Below, in pieces: positions 1 through 5,163 of a DNA stretch of 5,826 bases. The position numbers were made by a program, and so were the translations under genes. The notes beneath the pieces are model-generated. The model was not told the DNA's origin. It was given only the letters and a program-made list of their open reading frames with translations, and made no database searches. Source of the DNA: Candidatus Melainabacteria bacterium (lineage in GTDB: Bacteria > Cyanobacteriota > Vampirovibrionia > LMEP-6097); assembly GCA_028817775.1 (NCBI GenBank), contig JAPPOW010000175.1, positions 1 through 5,826 of the forward strand. The letters are read 5' to 3'. Numbering within the stretch: position 1 is the stretch's first letter; each line of letters starts with the position of its first letter.

Positions 1-10
1 CTTTTTTAGA

Positions 11-62
11 GGCTCCGTCTGAGGAGAACCGACGAGCAGCGCAGTCTGCGAGTGAGGTTTGA
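11..62. other. GC-rich stretch with dyad symmetry near the left edge
   Basis: Bases 11-65 are roughly 64% GC, well above the surrounding DNA. Small dyads are CTCC/GGAG (13-16 and 23-26), CGCAG-T-CTGCG (40-50) and AACC/GGTT (27-30 and 56-59). One plus frame from position 3 is open to TGA at 60-62 (ending AAQSASEV), so it could be the tail of a gene entering from the left, but a short palindromic repeat seems at least as likely. The rest of 63-175, down to the hemE stop, shows no gene and no convincing terminator. Confidence 0.35.
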
Positions 63-175
63 CGCTAAAGGGAGAGAAAAAGAGCAAACCAAAATTTCAC
101 CACAGCTTTTCTGGGCGTTCAAGTAATAGCAATCCTGACGTCATCTGCAGCTACTCAGGTTGACACTCAAAATAA

Positions 176-1234
176 CTAAGAATTAGCTTGAATCGTCTCA
201 ATAAAGGCTCTGGCATTCTCTACTGGTACCATCGGCAAAATCCCATGACCAAGGTTGGCAATATAACCTGGTTCATTACCAGCAAGCTCTAGCATACGCT
301 TAGTTTCGTCAATAACTGATTGTTTCGTACCAAGTAATTTACAAGGATCAAAATTACCTTGGATAGCTATATTACGGTCAGCAACGAAGCTACGCACTTC
401 AGCAAGATTGACTCGCCAGTCAACACTTAAACAATTAGCCCCTGATTGAAGCATATAGTCAAGGATATTCGCGACACCATTGACGTAGAGAGTGATACTA
501 GCTTCTGGATACTTTTCTCTAATCTTAGCAATGATTTTTTGTTGGTAAGGCAAAGCAAACTCTTGATAGTCTTCTTGAGTCATCATACTTGCCCAAGTAT
601 CAAACAACTGCACAGCATCAGCTCCATGTTTAAGTTTCAAAATTAAGTAATCAGCGATAGTGTCACTAAGCTTCTGCAAGAGTTGATGCATCGCGTGAGG
701 GTTCTGGTAACTCAAGGTTTTAATTGCAGCAAAATCCTTAGAACCGCCACCTTCAATCATATAGCTAGCTAAGGTCCACGGCGCGCCAGCAAAACCAAGT
801 ACCGGCACTTCATCTTTGACTCGTGATTTGATCTCGGTAATAGTTTCATAGACAAAGCTACAACTAGTCTCTAGTTCACTAGCATCCAAAGCTTTAAGAG
901 CATCAACTTGTTCTGGAGTTCTAATTGGATCAGCAAACTTAGGTGAGCCTGTAGCAAAACTTACCGCTGAGCCCATTGGTTCCAGTGGAACCAAAATATC
1001 TGAGAACATAATGATGGCATCAACGCCAAGGATCTCGTAGGGCTGTACTGAAACTTCAGCAGCCTTGGGTGGGTTCTTACAAAGATCAAGAAAACTAAAT
1101 TGTTTGCGTATTGCTTGATACTCAGGTAAATATCTACCAGCCTGGCGCATCATCCACACCGGTGGTCTATCAGTAGCTTCACAACGTAAAGCTTTGAGTA
1201 TTCTGTCGTTCTTGATCTTTGTTGCAGTTGTCAT
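176..1234 (-). CDS. hemE: Uroporphyrinogen decarboxylase
   Basis: HemE removes four carboxyl groups from uroporphyrinogen III to give coproporphyrinogen III, a cytoplasmic step of heme synthesis. I chose the ATG at 1232-1234 (352 aa, normal for bacteria). A longer frame from a TTG at 1258 adds 8 residues but overlaps the promoter-like sequence and has no ribosome site. Numbered from the ATG: the signature DRPPVWMMRQAGRYLPEY at 22-39 (Arg30, Arg34 for substrate carboxylates); the invariant Asp79 in MFSDIL; Tyr158 in ASYMIEGGGS; FDTWA around 211-215 with Thr213 where Ser is common; and NLGHGI with the conserved His330. The sequence appears complete, from the NDR start region to an ordinary end. 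It is on the same strand as the cytochrome operon, which needs b hemes, but a structured gap and its own probable promoter separate them. Confidence 0.97.
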   Translation of the reverse strand: MTTATKIKNDRILKALRCEATDRPPVWMMRQAGRYLPEYQAIRKQFSFLDLCKNPPKAAEVSVQPYEILGVDAIIMFSDILVPLEPMGSAVSFATGSPKFADPIRTPEQVDALKALDASELETSCSFVYETITEIKSRVKDEVPVLGFAGAPWTLASYMIEGGGSKDFAAIKTLSYQNPHAMHQLLQKLSDTIADYLILKLKHGADAVQLFDTWASMMTQEDYQEFALPYQQKIIAKIREKYPEASITLYVNGVANILDYMLQSGANCLSVDWRVNLAEVRSFVADRNIAIQGNFDPCKLLGTKQSVIDETKRMLELAGNEPGYIANLGHGILPMVPVENARAFIETIQANS

Positions 1235-1244
1235 ATTAAGCACT

Positions 1245-1272
1245 ATAATAGCACTCAAAAAAATAAGATCAA
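1245..1272 (-). promoter_or_regulatory. hemE: Candidate sigma70 promoter for hemE
   Basis: On the minus strand TTGATC (1267-1272) and TATTAT (1245-1250) are separated by 16 bp. Transcription would start about position 1238, only a few bases before the ATG at 1234, giving a leaderless or nearly leaderless hemE mRNA. No Shine-Dalgarno precedes this ATG, which fits. AT-rich gaps produce such matches by chance, so confidence is limited. Confidence 0.4.
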
Positions 1273-1296
1273 CTAGGGTTTCAGAGCGATGTATAG

Positions 1297-1394
1297 AATT
1301 TGCTTAAAGGCAAGGCTTGTGAAGCCCAGTATGGGCGTGCCCGCTGTTGGCTGTAGCCAATAAGGGCTCACGTAACGCAGCCTTTAAGTAAATT
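1297..1394. repeat. Long inverted-repeat element with internal hairpins
   Basis: The outer arms AATTTGCTTAAAGGC (1297-1311) and GCCTTTAAGTAAATT (1380-1394) pair over 15 positions; the only non-Watson-Crick pair is a G-U wobble if the plus strand is transcribed. Inside are a second stem (GTGAAGCCC, 1319-1327, with GGGCTCAC, 1364-1371, one bulge) and two small palindromes, GGGCGTGCCC (1333-1342) and TTGGCTGTAGCCAA (1347-1360). The interior is GC-rich while the outer arms are AT-rich. A CAGAGC direct repeat lies just outside (1282-1287 and 1399-1404). This could be a dispersed repeat or MITE-like element, an mRNA 3'-end structure for the operon, or a structured RNA. There is no U-run for an intrinsic terminator. 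It separates the electron-transfer operon from hemE. Confidence 0.6.
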
Positions 1395-1409
1395 ATCACA
1401 GAGCCCCCA

Positions 1410-1526
1410 CTATGCTTCGGCAATTAGCCCAAATGCTGAAATCAGTAGAATACAAAGAAATATGACTACATAGAAAACCACATTGTCAAAAAGAATATCA
1501 ACGTCAGTTTTTTCTTTAGCTGGCAC
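1410..1526 (-). CDS. Unannotated 38-aa single-helix membrane protein
   Basis: A GTG-started frame overlaps the last 11 nt of the MvhD-like gene and ends with TAG at 1410-1412. The product begins MPAKEKTDVDILFDN, then has one strongly hydrophobic helix (residues 16-35, VVFYVVIFLCILLISAFGLI) and ends AEA. AAGGAGGG at 1532-1539 lies about 6 nt before the GTG; this is an excellent ribosome site that has no other gene to serve. A charged, acidic N-terminus before one helix is typical of small subunits in respiratory complexes. Overlap with the operon's last gene indicates co-translation. I do not recognise the family. A chance frame is possible at this length, but the site, overlap and helix agree. 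Confidence 0.72.
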   Translation of the reverse strand: MPAKEKTDVDILFDNVVFYVVIFLCILLISAFGLIAEA

Positions 1527-1935
1527 TTGCACCCTCCTTCTCTAATTCAGAAGCCACGCGATCTTGAAAATCACGCACTCTATCTTTAAAAGTTTCAACT
1601 TGTGGCTCAGACATCCATAAACCTTCGAGTCTATTTTTTGGCACTGTCTTCTTAATCACAGGTGGTCTCAAACCAAGTATGCGCTCACGGCAAAACTTAT
1701 TGCCCTCACGGAAGTGGCAATCACCAATTTGACAGCCCATTGCAATCACCCCATCAGCGCCATCGTCAAATGCTGACTCAATCATTCTTGGCTGAATAAT
1801 TCCTGAACAAGGCACCTGAACCACATAGGCATTATCAACACCCTTGAGATTAGCGCCATGAGAGCCTTCTAGCTCCTTATCAAGGTTGACACTTCTCTCA
1901 CAGGCAATAACTACTACTTTCTTTTTATCGCTCAT
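1516..1935 (-). CDS. MvhD/FlpD-like hydrogenase-type iron-sulfur subunit
   Basis: The 139-aa soluble protein matches the MvhD/FlpD family, a small [2Fe-2S] subunit that connects hydrogenases or formate dehydrogenases to heterodisulfide-reductase-like HdrA proteins. Family signatures are PCSGIIQPRMIESAF (Cys43), DGADGVIAMGCQIGDCHFREGN (Cys68, Cys73) and the following basic stretch CRERI (Cys82). The N-terminal motif, which as I recall is usually CxxC, has only Cys12 (ACERS), so the cluster ligands may differ. The family's C-terminal W-x-S and amphipathic helix are visible (GLWMSEPQVETFKDRV). It starts with ATG sharing its A with the stop of the ferredoxin-fused cytochrome b (TAATG), with GGAGG 10 nt upstream. 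No HdrA, hydrogenase or dehydrogenase gene is in the window, so the redox partner is unknown. The nearest candidate partner is the ferredoxin domain encoded just upstream. Confidence 0.88.
   Translation of the reverse strand: MSDKKKVVVIACERSVNLDKELEGSHGANLKGVDNAYVVQVPCSGIIQPRMIESAFDDGADGVIAMGCQIGDCHFREGNKFCRERILGLRPPVIKKTVPKNRLEGLWMSEPQVETFKDRVRDFQDRVASELEKEGASAS
1532..1539 (-). promoter_or_regulatory. Shine-Dalgarno AAGGAGGG for the 38-aa protein
   Basis: AAGGAGGG on the minus strand lies within the C-terminal codons of the MvhD-like gene (EKEG), about 6 nt before the GTG at 1524-1526. It is the strongest single evidence that a gene follows. Confidence 0.7.
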
Positions 1936-3059
1936 TAGGCAGCTGCCTCCAAATTAACTCTAATATCCTTCATGTAATCATGTGAAATATGCGCAGGTAA
2001 CTCAATAGCGTCAAAGTTACAAGCTCCAACACATAGACCACACTCTGCACATCTTGCATCTATTACAACCGCAATCTCTTTGAACTTGGATCCGTCAGTA
2101 CGTGGTGCCATATAGATTGCCTCATAAGGACAATCCACCGAACAAAGCTTGCAGCCTACACATTTATCCTTATCAACTGAAGCTGGCTCATCATCACGTG
2201 AATCAACAAAGTTCGGCAAGAAGATCACAAACAAAGTTGCCACTGTCAACGCGATCCAAGTCCAACCATAACCAATAGATTTCATCACTGGGAAGATCCA
2301 GAGATAGAACCAGTCCATATCGAAGTAAGTTGGGGTTTGGATCAATACCGCTTCTGGACCTGAAGTTGCAGGATAGATTCCTGAAACAAGTAGAACCAGA
2401 CCACCTAGTAAGCAACCCAATGCCCAAGTAACGTTAACTACTGGTCTAGAGATACGCATATAGTGAATCCACAGCATTACCAGTAAAGCAAATGAAGTTC
2501 CTGTATGAATAAAGAAGGACATTGCCATGGTGTAATTACTGATGGCTTCATCATTAATAAAAGCATGAGCCCAAGAGTCACCCCAAATAGGGAAAGCTGC
2601 AAGGAAGTCTCTTGTCATCGTAACGATCTGATAAGAACGCTCATCCCAAACAAGGATATAACCAGAGATACCAATGAAGGTCATCATAAATACCAATGCA
2701 ATTCCTGAGTACCAAGCAATGATTCTATACTCTCTATATCTATCTGTGAAATAAACTCTAACTGCATGCAAGATCACCGTGATCAACATAGCATCAGCAG
2801 CATAGCGGTGAATGCCACGAATCATATCTCCAAAAGGAATCTTTTGAGTAATGTACTCAACCGATTGGTAAGCTCCCTCTAGAGTTGGCATATAGTAAGC
2901 GAAGAGCAGCAAACCAGAGAGGAATAAAATCCACATGAAGAAGTTTGGCATCGCCCCATGGTAATAAAGTATATTTTGCTCAGAAGAGAAAATCTTATTA
3001 AGAAGATCTTCAATCCTGAGGAATACAACTTGACCAGCTCTAACTATTTTTGTGAACAT
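1935..3059 (-). CDS. Four-histidine cytochrome b fused to a C-terminal 2x[4Fe-4S] ferredoxin
   Basis: This 374-aa protein joins a membrane cytochrome b to a bacterial-type ferredoxin. Helix A is at about residues 40-57, B at 87-104, C at 113-136, D at 180-200, followed by segments at about 211-229 and 263-282. His84/His98 (helix B) and His185/His199 (helix D), each pair 14 apart, fit the ligands of hemes bL and bH. The Qo-loop motif PEWY is replaced by MDWF (residues 248-251). The C-terminal domain has two perfect CxxCxxCxxxC motifs: Cys300/303/306/310 and Cys337/340/343/347. With six crossings and the N-terminus inside, the ferredoxin would face the cytoplasm, on the bH side. It is paralogous to the long cytochrome b (about 50% identity over residues 56-103). 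TAATG junctions link it to both neighbours. Likely role: moving electrons between the quinone pool and a soluble carrier; the direction is not shown by the sequence. Confidence 0.93.
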   Translation of the reverse strand: MFTKIVRAGQVVFLRIEDLLNKIFSSEQNILYYHGAMPNFFMWILFLSGLLLFAYYMPTLEGAYQSVEYITQKIPFGDMIRGIHRYAADAMLITVILHAVRVYFTDRYREYRIIAWYSGIALVFMMTFIGISGYILVWDERSYQIVTMTRDFLAAFPIWGDSWAHAFINDEAISNYTMAMSFFIHTGTSFALLVMLWIHYMRISRPVVNVTWALGCLLGGLVLLVSGIYPATSGPEAVLIQTPTYFDMDWFYLWIFPVMKSIGYGWTWIALTVATLFVIFLPNFVDSRDDEPASVDKDKCVGCKLCSVDCPYEAIYMAPRTDGSKFKEIAVVIDARCAECGLCVGACNFDAIELPAHISHDYMKDIRVNLEAAA

Positions 3060-3373
3060 TAATTAGTTACCTCATAAAACTCATCTGAACGTCTATTAGC
3101 AAACATGATGCTAATGCCTGTAAACATAAACGCAATACCTAAACACACAGCATACCAAACAGTACTGACTTTTGCTTGGCTAGCTGGATCAATGGTCAAA
3201 CCCATAGGCTCGGTGACCATATTGATATATTTGATGTTCTGCACAGTGCCAGCATCAAAGTATGCAGGGTCAGCTCCCATCAATTCAAAATAGTGCATCA
3301 AAACAAACATCAGTCCAAAGACTCCAAGGTTTGCAAGTGCAATTAAAATCTGTAACGGTGTTAGATTTTTCAT
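3059..3373 (-). CDS. Small two-helix membrane protein of the cytochrome b operon
   Basis: I do not recognise the family. The 104-aa product has hydrophobic helices at about residues 8-28 and 71-91, separated by a loop of about 40 mostly polar residues (GADPAYFDAGTVQNIKYINM and on), and a short charged tail starting NRRSDEFYE. With two crossings both ends lie on the same side; the Arg pair after helix 2 suggests the cytoplasmic side. It has one cysteine (Cys77, in helix 2) and one histidine (His27, at the end of helix 1), with no cofactor motif. AGGAGG at 3379-3384 is 5 nt before the ATG. The start overlaps the preceding TGA (ATGA), and the stop overlaps the next ATG (TAATG). This placement between the two cytochrome b genes suggests a structural subunit linking them. 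Confidence 0.82.
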   Translation of the reverse strand: MKNLTPLQILIALANLGVFGLMFVLMHYFELMGADPAYFDAGTVQNIKYINMVTEPMGLTIDPASQAKVSTVWYAVCLGIAFMFTGISIMFANRRSDEFYEVTN

Positions 3374-3726
3374 TTATTCCTCCTATTGTCATCCTGAGGC
3401 AAGGCAGTTGCCGTCAGGACCTCATCGCCAAAACGAGGGGATCCTGATCCTGACGCTTCGCTCAGGACAGGCTGTACGCCAGGTTTAGGACGACACATGA
3501 CATAAAATTTTTCAAACGGAGCAAACTCAACTCTGATATTGTCCTTAGCGCGCTCCTCACTATAAATTCGATAAGCCATAAAGATCATTGAAGCCAAGAA
3601 CATTAGTAACCACATTGTGTTCATCAGGTAGCCCTCTAATTCACTGCCTGACTGGAAGTATCTATAACCACCAAAAAACTGAGTGATTGAGTAAGTTGCA
3701 AGAATAAATCCAATCCAGTATGCCAA
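3370..3726 (-). CDS. Small two-helix membrane protein with repeat-encoded C-terminus
   Basis: I do not recognise the family. The 118-aa product has hydrophobic segments at about residues 3-20 and 36-53, then a charged region (SEERAKDNIRVEFAPFEKF). It starts with TTG directly after the TAG of cytochrome b; a strong AAGGAGG 8 nt upstream supports this start, and the next Met is at residue 35, inside the protein. Residues 87-113 (VLSEASGSGSPRFGDEV and following) are encoded by a palindromic repeat at 3389-3468, so the ancestral protein probably ended near residue 86. The last codons (NRRNK) carry the ribosome site of the next gene, whose ATG overlaps this TGA (ATGA). By position it is likely an accessory subunit of the cytochrome b complex, comparable in role, not in sequence, to the small subunits of b6f. 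Confidence 0.8.
   Translation of the reverse strand: MAYWIGFILATYSITQFFGGYRYFQSGSELEGYLMNTMWLLMFLASMIFMAYRIYSEERAKDNIRVEFAPFEKFYVMCRPKPGVQPVLSEASGSGSPRFGDEVLTATALPQDDNRRNK
3389..3468. repeat. Palindromic repeat element inserted in a coding region
   Basis: About 80 bp of compact dyad symmetry. The first hairpin is TCCTGA-GGCAA (3392-3402), loop GGCAG, TTGCC-G-TCAGGA (3408-3419): 11 pairs with one bulged G. The second, weaker one pairs CCTC (3420-3423) with GAGG (3435-3438). The third pairs TCCTGA (3448-3453) with TCAGGA (3462-3467) around a GC/GC inner stem and a TTC loop. The ends are near-inverted copies (GTCATCCTGAG against CTCAGGAC). TCCTGAGCGAAGCG-type units resemble short dispersed palindromes known from several bacterial genomes, and the placement within an open frame recalls Rickettsia palindromic elements. 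That family link is from memory. Boundaries are approximate. Confidence 0.75.
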
Positions 3727-5163
3727 CTACTTAGCCTCCTTGATCAATGCATTCTTGTTTTCCCACATGATAGTTGCAAGATGCAATGCTGTAAAACCAC
3801 CATAGAAAATCCACATACGTCCCCATGCACCATCAGCGAAGAAAGTATCACCAAGCTGCTCCTCAAGTGGCAAACCAAAATATGGCACTGTATGAATTCT
3901 CAATAAATAGATAGCAAGGAAGATACCATGTACTAACATTAATCTCCATCTATCAATACCAGCGTATTGTTTTTGTGAGAAGTACAATCCAATAGCAAGC
4001 AAGATAGTAGTACCAGCAACCCAATAAGGTGGGTCAGTGTTGATATTTGCAATATTAAGGATGATCAGTACTGAGAATGCAATAGTACTAATTGCCCCCA
4101 TAATCGTAGTCCACATGATCAGTGGTCTCTTGACGATGCTCTTCTCCTTACTTCTATCTAAGAATGGTAAGACTAGTACAGTTGCTGGTATTAGCATTGT
4201 AATAAAGGTTGCGAGTACCGGCTCAATATACTTATACATTTGGTAGAGAGCCAAGAAGTACCAATCAGAAAGAATAGGTAACGGAGTTACGGAAGGATTT
4301 GCTCTTCCACCCATCTCTGCTGGGAAAATAATTGCAGCTGCTGCAATCATAAATATAACTAAGAATCCCTCTCTCCACGGAAGATTAAACCTCTTCTTCT
4401 TGTTGCTATAGAAATAAAGTTCAACAATAATTAGTCCGATAGTTGAAAGTGCCATATGCATAGAGTAGAAACGAGTAATTGTCGCCTGACCAATAGCACT
4501 ACCACCAAGCAAGATTTGTTGAGTAACCATTCCAAGGTTTAAGTTGACATATTGATTCAAAAGCTGCATATCCCAAAGCACTCCACCACCTTCTGCTGTA
4601 GGCACAGCAGGTAAGTTTGTTGGCACACCCCACTCAATCAACTTGTCAACAACTGTTGATCCCATGAAAGCAAGATTGAGACCAAATTGGTCCATATAAC
4701 CAGGGAAAGTAGCAAATACTTTAGTCGCCCAGAATGCACGCTGGTTCCAAATTAATAAATAACCAGATAGTCCAGAATAAAACCCTAGTAGAAGCAGGAA
4801 GAAACAAATCCAGAGATTAAGTTCACGGTTGCCTTTGTAATCAGCACAGATGAACATACGGTACATCTTCAAAGTACACATAATGATAAAGGCATCTGCA
4901 CCATACTTGTGCATACCACGAATCAAATCACCAAAAGGAATATTTTCCTGGATATTAATGATCGAATCATAAGCTTGCTCTGCTGTTGGAATGTAAAACG
5001 CTACCAGTACTGCACCTGTAACTATAGTGACAATCCAAGTGAGCCATTGAAGAGGGCCAAGTTTATACCAAACATTATCCTTCTGCTGATCCACAAAAGT
5101 TTCATCGAAGAAATCGATATTCTTCAATCTATCCATTACAGCTTTTTGTGCTTGTTCTAACAT
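3727..5163 (-). CDS. Long cytochrome b (b6/subunit IV type) with heme bL ligands only
   Basis: This 478-aa integral membrane protein is related to cytochrome b of bc1/b6f complexes. The N-terminal half is b6-like: helix A at about residues 41-58, B at 86-104, C at 117-138 and D at 233-251. The second half resembles subunit IV: GGRANPSVTPLPILSDWYF (residues 285-303) lines up with the b6f subunit IV segment ending in PEWY, here SDWY. Several further hydrophobic segments follow (about 316-335, 349-371, 382-396, 407-424, 450-466), making it longer than b6. His85 (helix B) and His236 (helix D) match the bL ligands. The positions 14 residues later, normally the bH histidines, are Lys99 (LKMYRM against the usual LHMFRV) and Tyr250. 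No other histidine lies at the adjacent positions. GGGAGG lies 9 nt before the ATG, which overlaps the Rieske stop (TAATG). The Rieske neighbour makes it the likely Qo-site partner. Confidence 0.93.
   Translation of the reverse strand: MLEQAQKAVMDRLKNIDFFDETFVDQQKDNVWYKLGPLQWLTWIVTIVTGAVLVAFYIPTAEQAYDSIINIQENIPFGDLIRGMHKYGADAFIIMCTLKMYRMFICADYKGNRELNLWICFFLLLLGFYSGLSGYLLIWNQRAFWATKVFATFPGYMDQFGLNLAFMGSTVVDKLIEWGVPTNLPAVPTAEGGGVLWDMQLLNQYVNLNLGMVTQQILLGGSAIGQATITRFYSMHMALSTIGLIIVELYFYSNKKKRFNLPWREGFLVIFMIAAAAIIFPAEMGGRANPSVTPLPILSDWYFLALYQMYKYIEPVLATFITMLIPATVLVLPFLDRSKEKSIVKRPLIMWTTIMGAISTIAFSVLIILNIANINTDPPYWVAGTTILLAIGLYFSQKQYAGIDRWRLMLVHGIFLAIYLLRIHTVPYFGLPLEEQLGDTFFADGAWGRMWIFYGGFTALHLATIMWENKNALIKEAK
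3735..3741 (-). promoter_or_regulatory. Shine-Dalgarno AAGGAGG that decides the TTG start at 3726
   Basis: AAGGAGG on the minus strand sits inside the last codons of cytochrome b, 8 nt before the TTG at 3724-3726. Its strength and spacing are the main reason to accept the TTG start for the 118-aa membrane protein. Confidence 0.8.

Noticed and set aside
134..159. Possible terminator of hemE: CCTGA/TCAGG arms, with TGACGTCA and CTGCAG palindromes between them.
   Set aside because: Only five base pairs with a 16-nt loop and no U-run follows on the minus strand. The resemblance of ATCCTGACG to the repeat at 3389-3468 is too short to call another copy.
446..646. Plus-strand open frame within hemE, and similar plus-strand frames at 2505-2708, 3105-3293, 3262-3447, 4037-4246, 4909-5160 and 5497-5790.
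   Set aside because: All lie opposite strongly supported minus-strand genes, with no recognisable motifs and no strong ribosome sites noticed.
1235..1258. Eight-residue N-terminal extension of HemE from a TTG start.
   Set aside because: There is no Shine-Dalgarno, it overlaps a promoter-like sequence, and the ATG start gives a normal HemE length.
1251..1266. T-run on the minus strand (CTTATTTTTTT) as the terminator tail of the redox operon.
   Set aside because: No hairpin lies directly upstream of it; the inverted repeat ends about 30 nt earlier. The run fits better as a promoter spacer.
1297..1394. tRNA gene suggested by the multi-hairpin layout.
   Set aside because: There is no 7-bp acceptor stem with correctly spaced D, anticodon and T arms, and no GTTCRA-type T loop.
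2203..2427. Minus-strand 74-aa frame within the cytochrome b-ferredoxin gene.
   Set aside because: It is an out-of-frame shadow of conserved coding sequence with no family features.
3389..3468. CRISPR array or intrinsic terminator within the operon.
   Set aside because: The hairpins are not regularly spaced identical repeats with spacers, and no U-run follows. The open reading frame continues through it.
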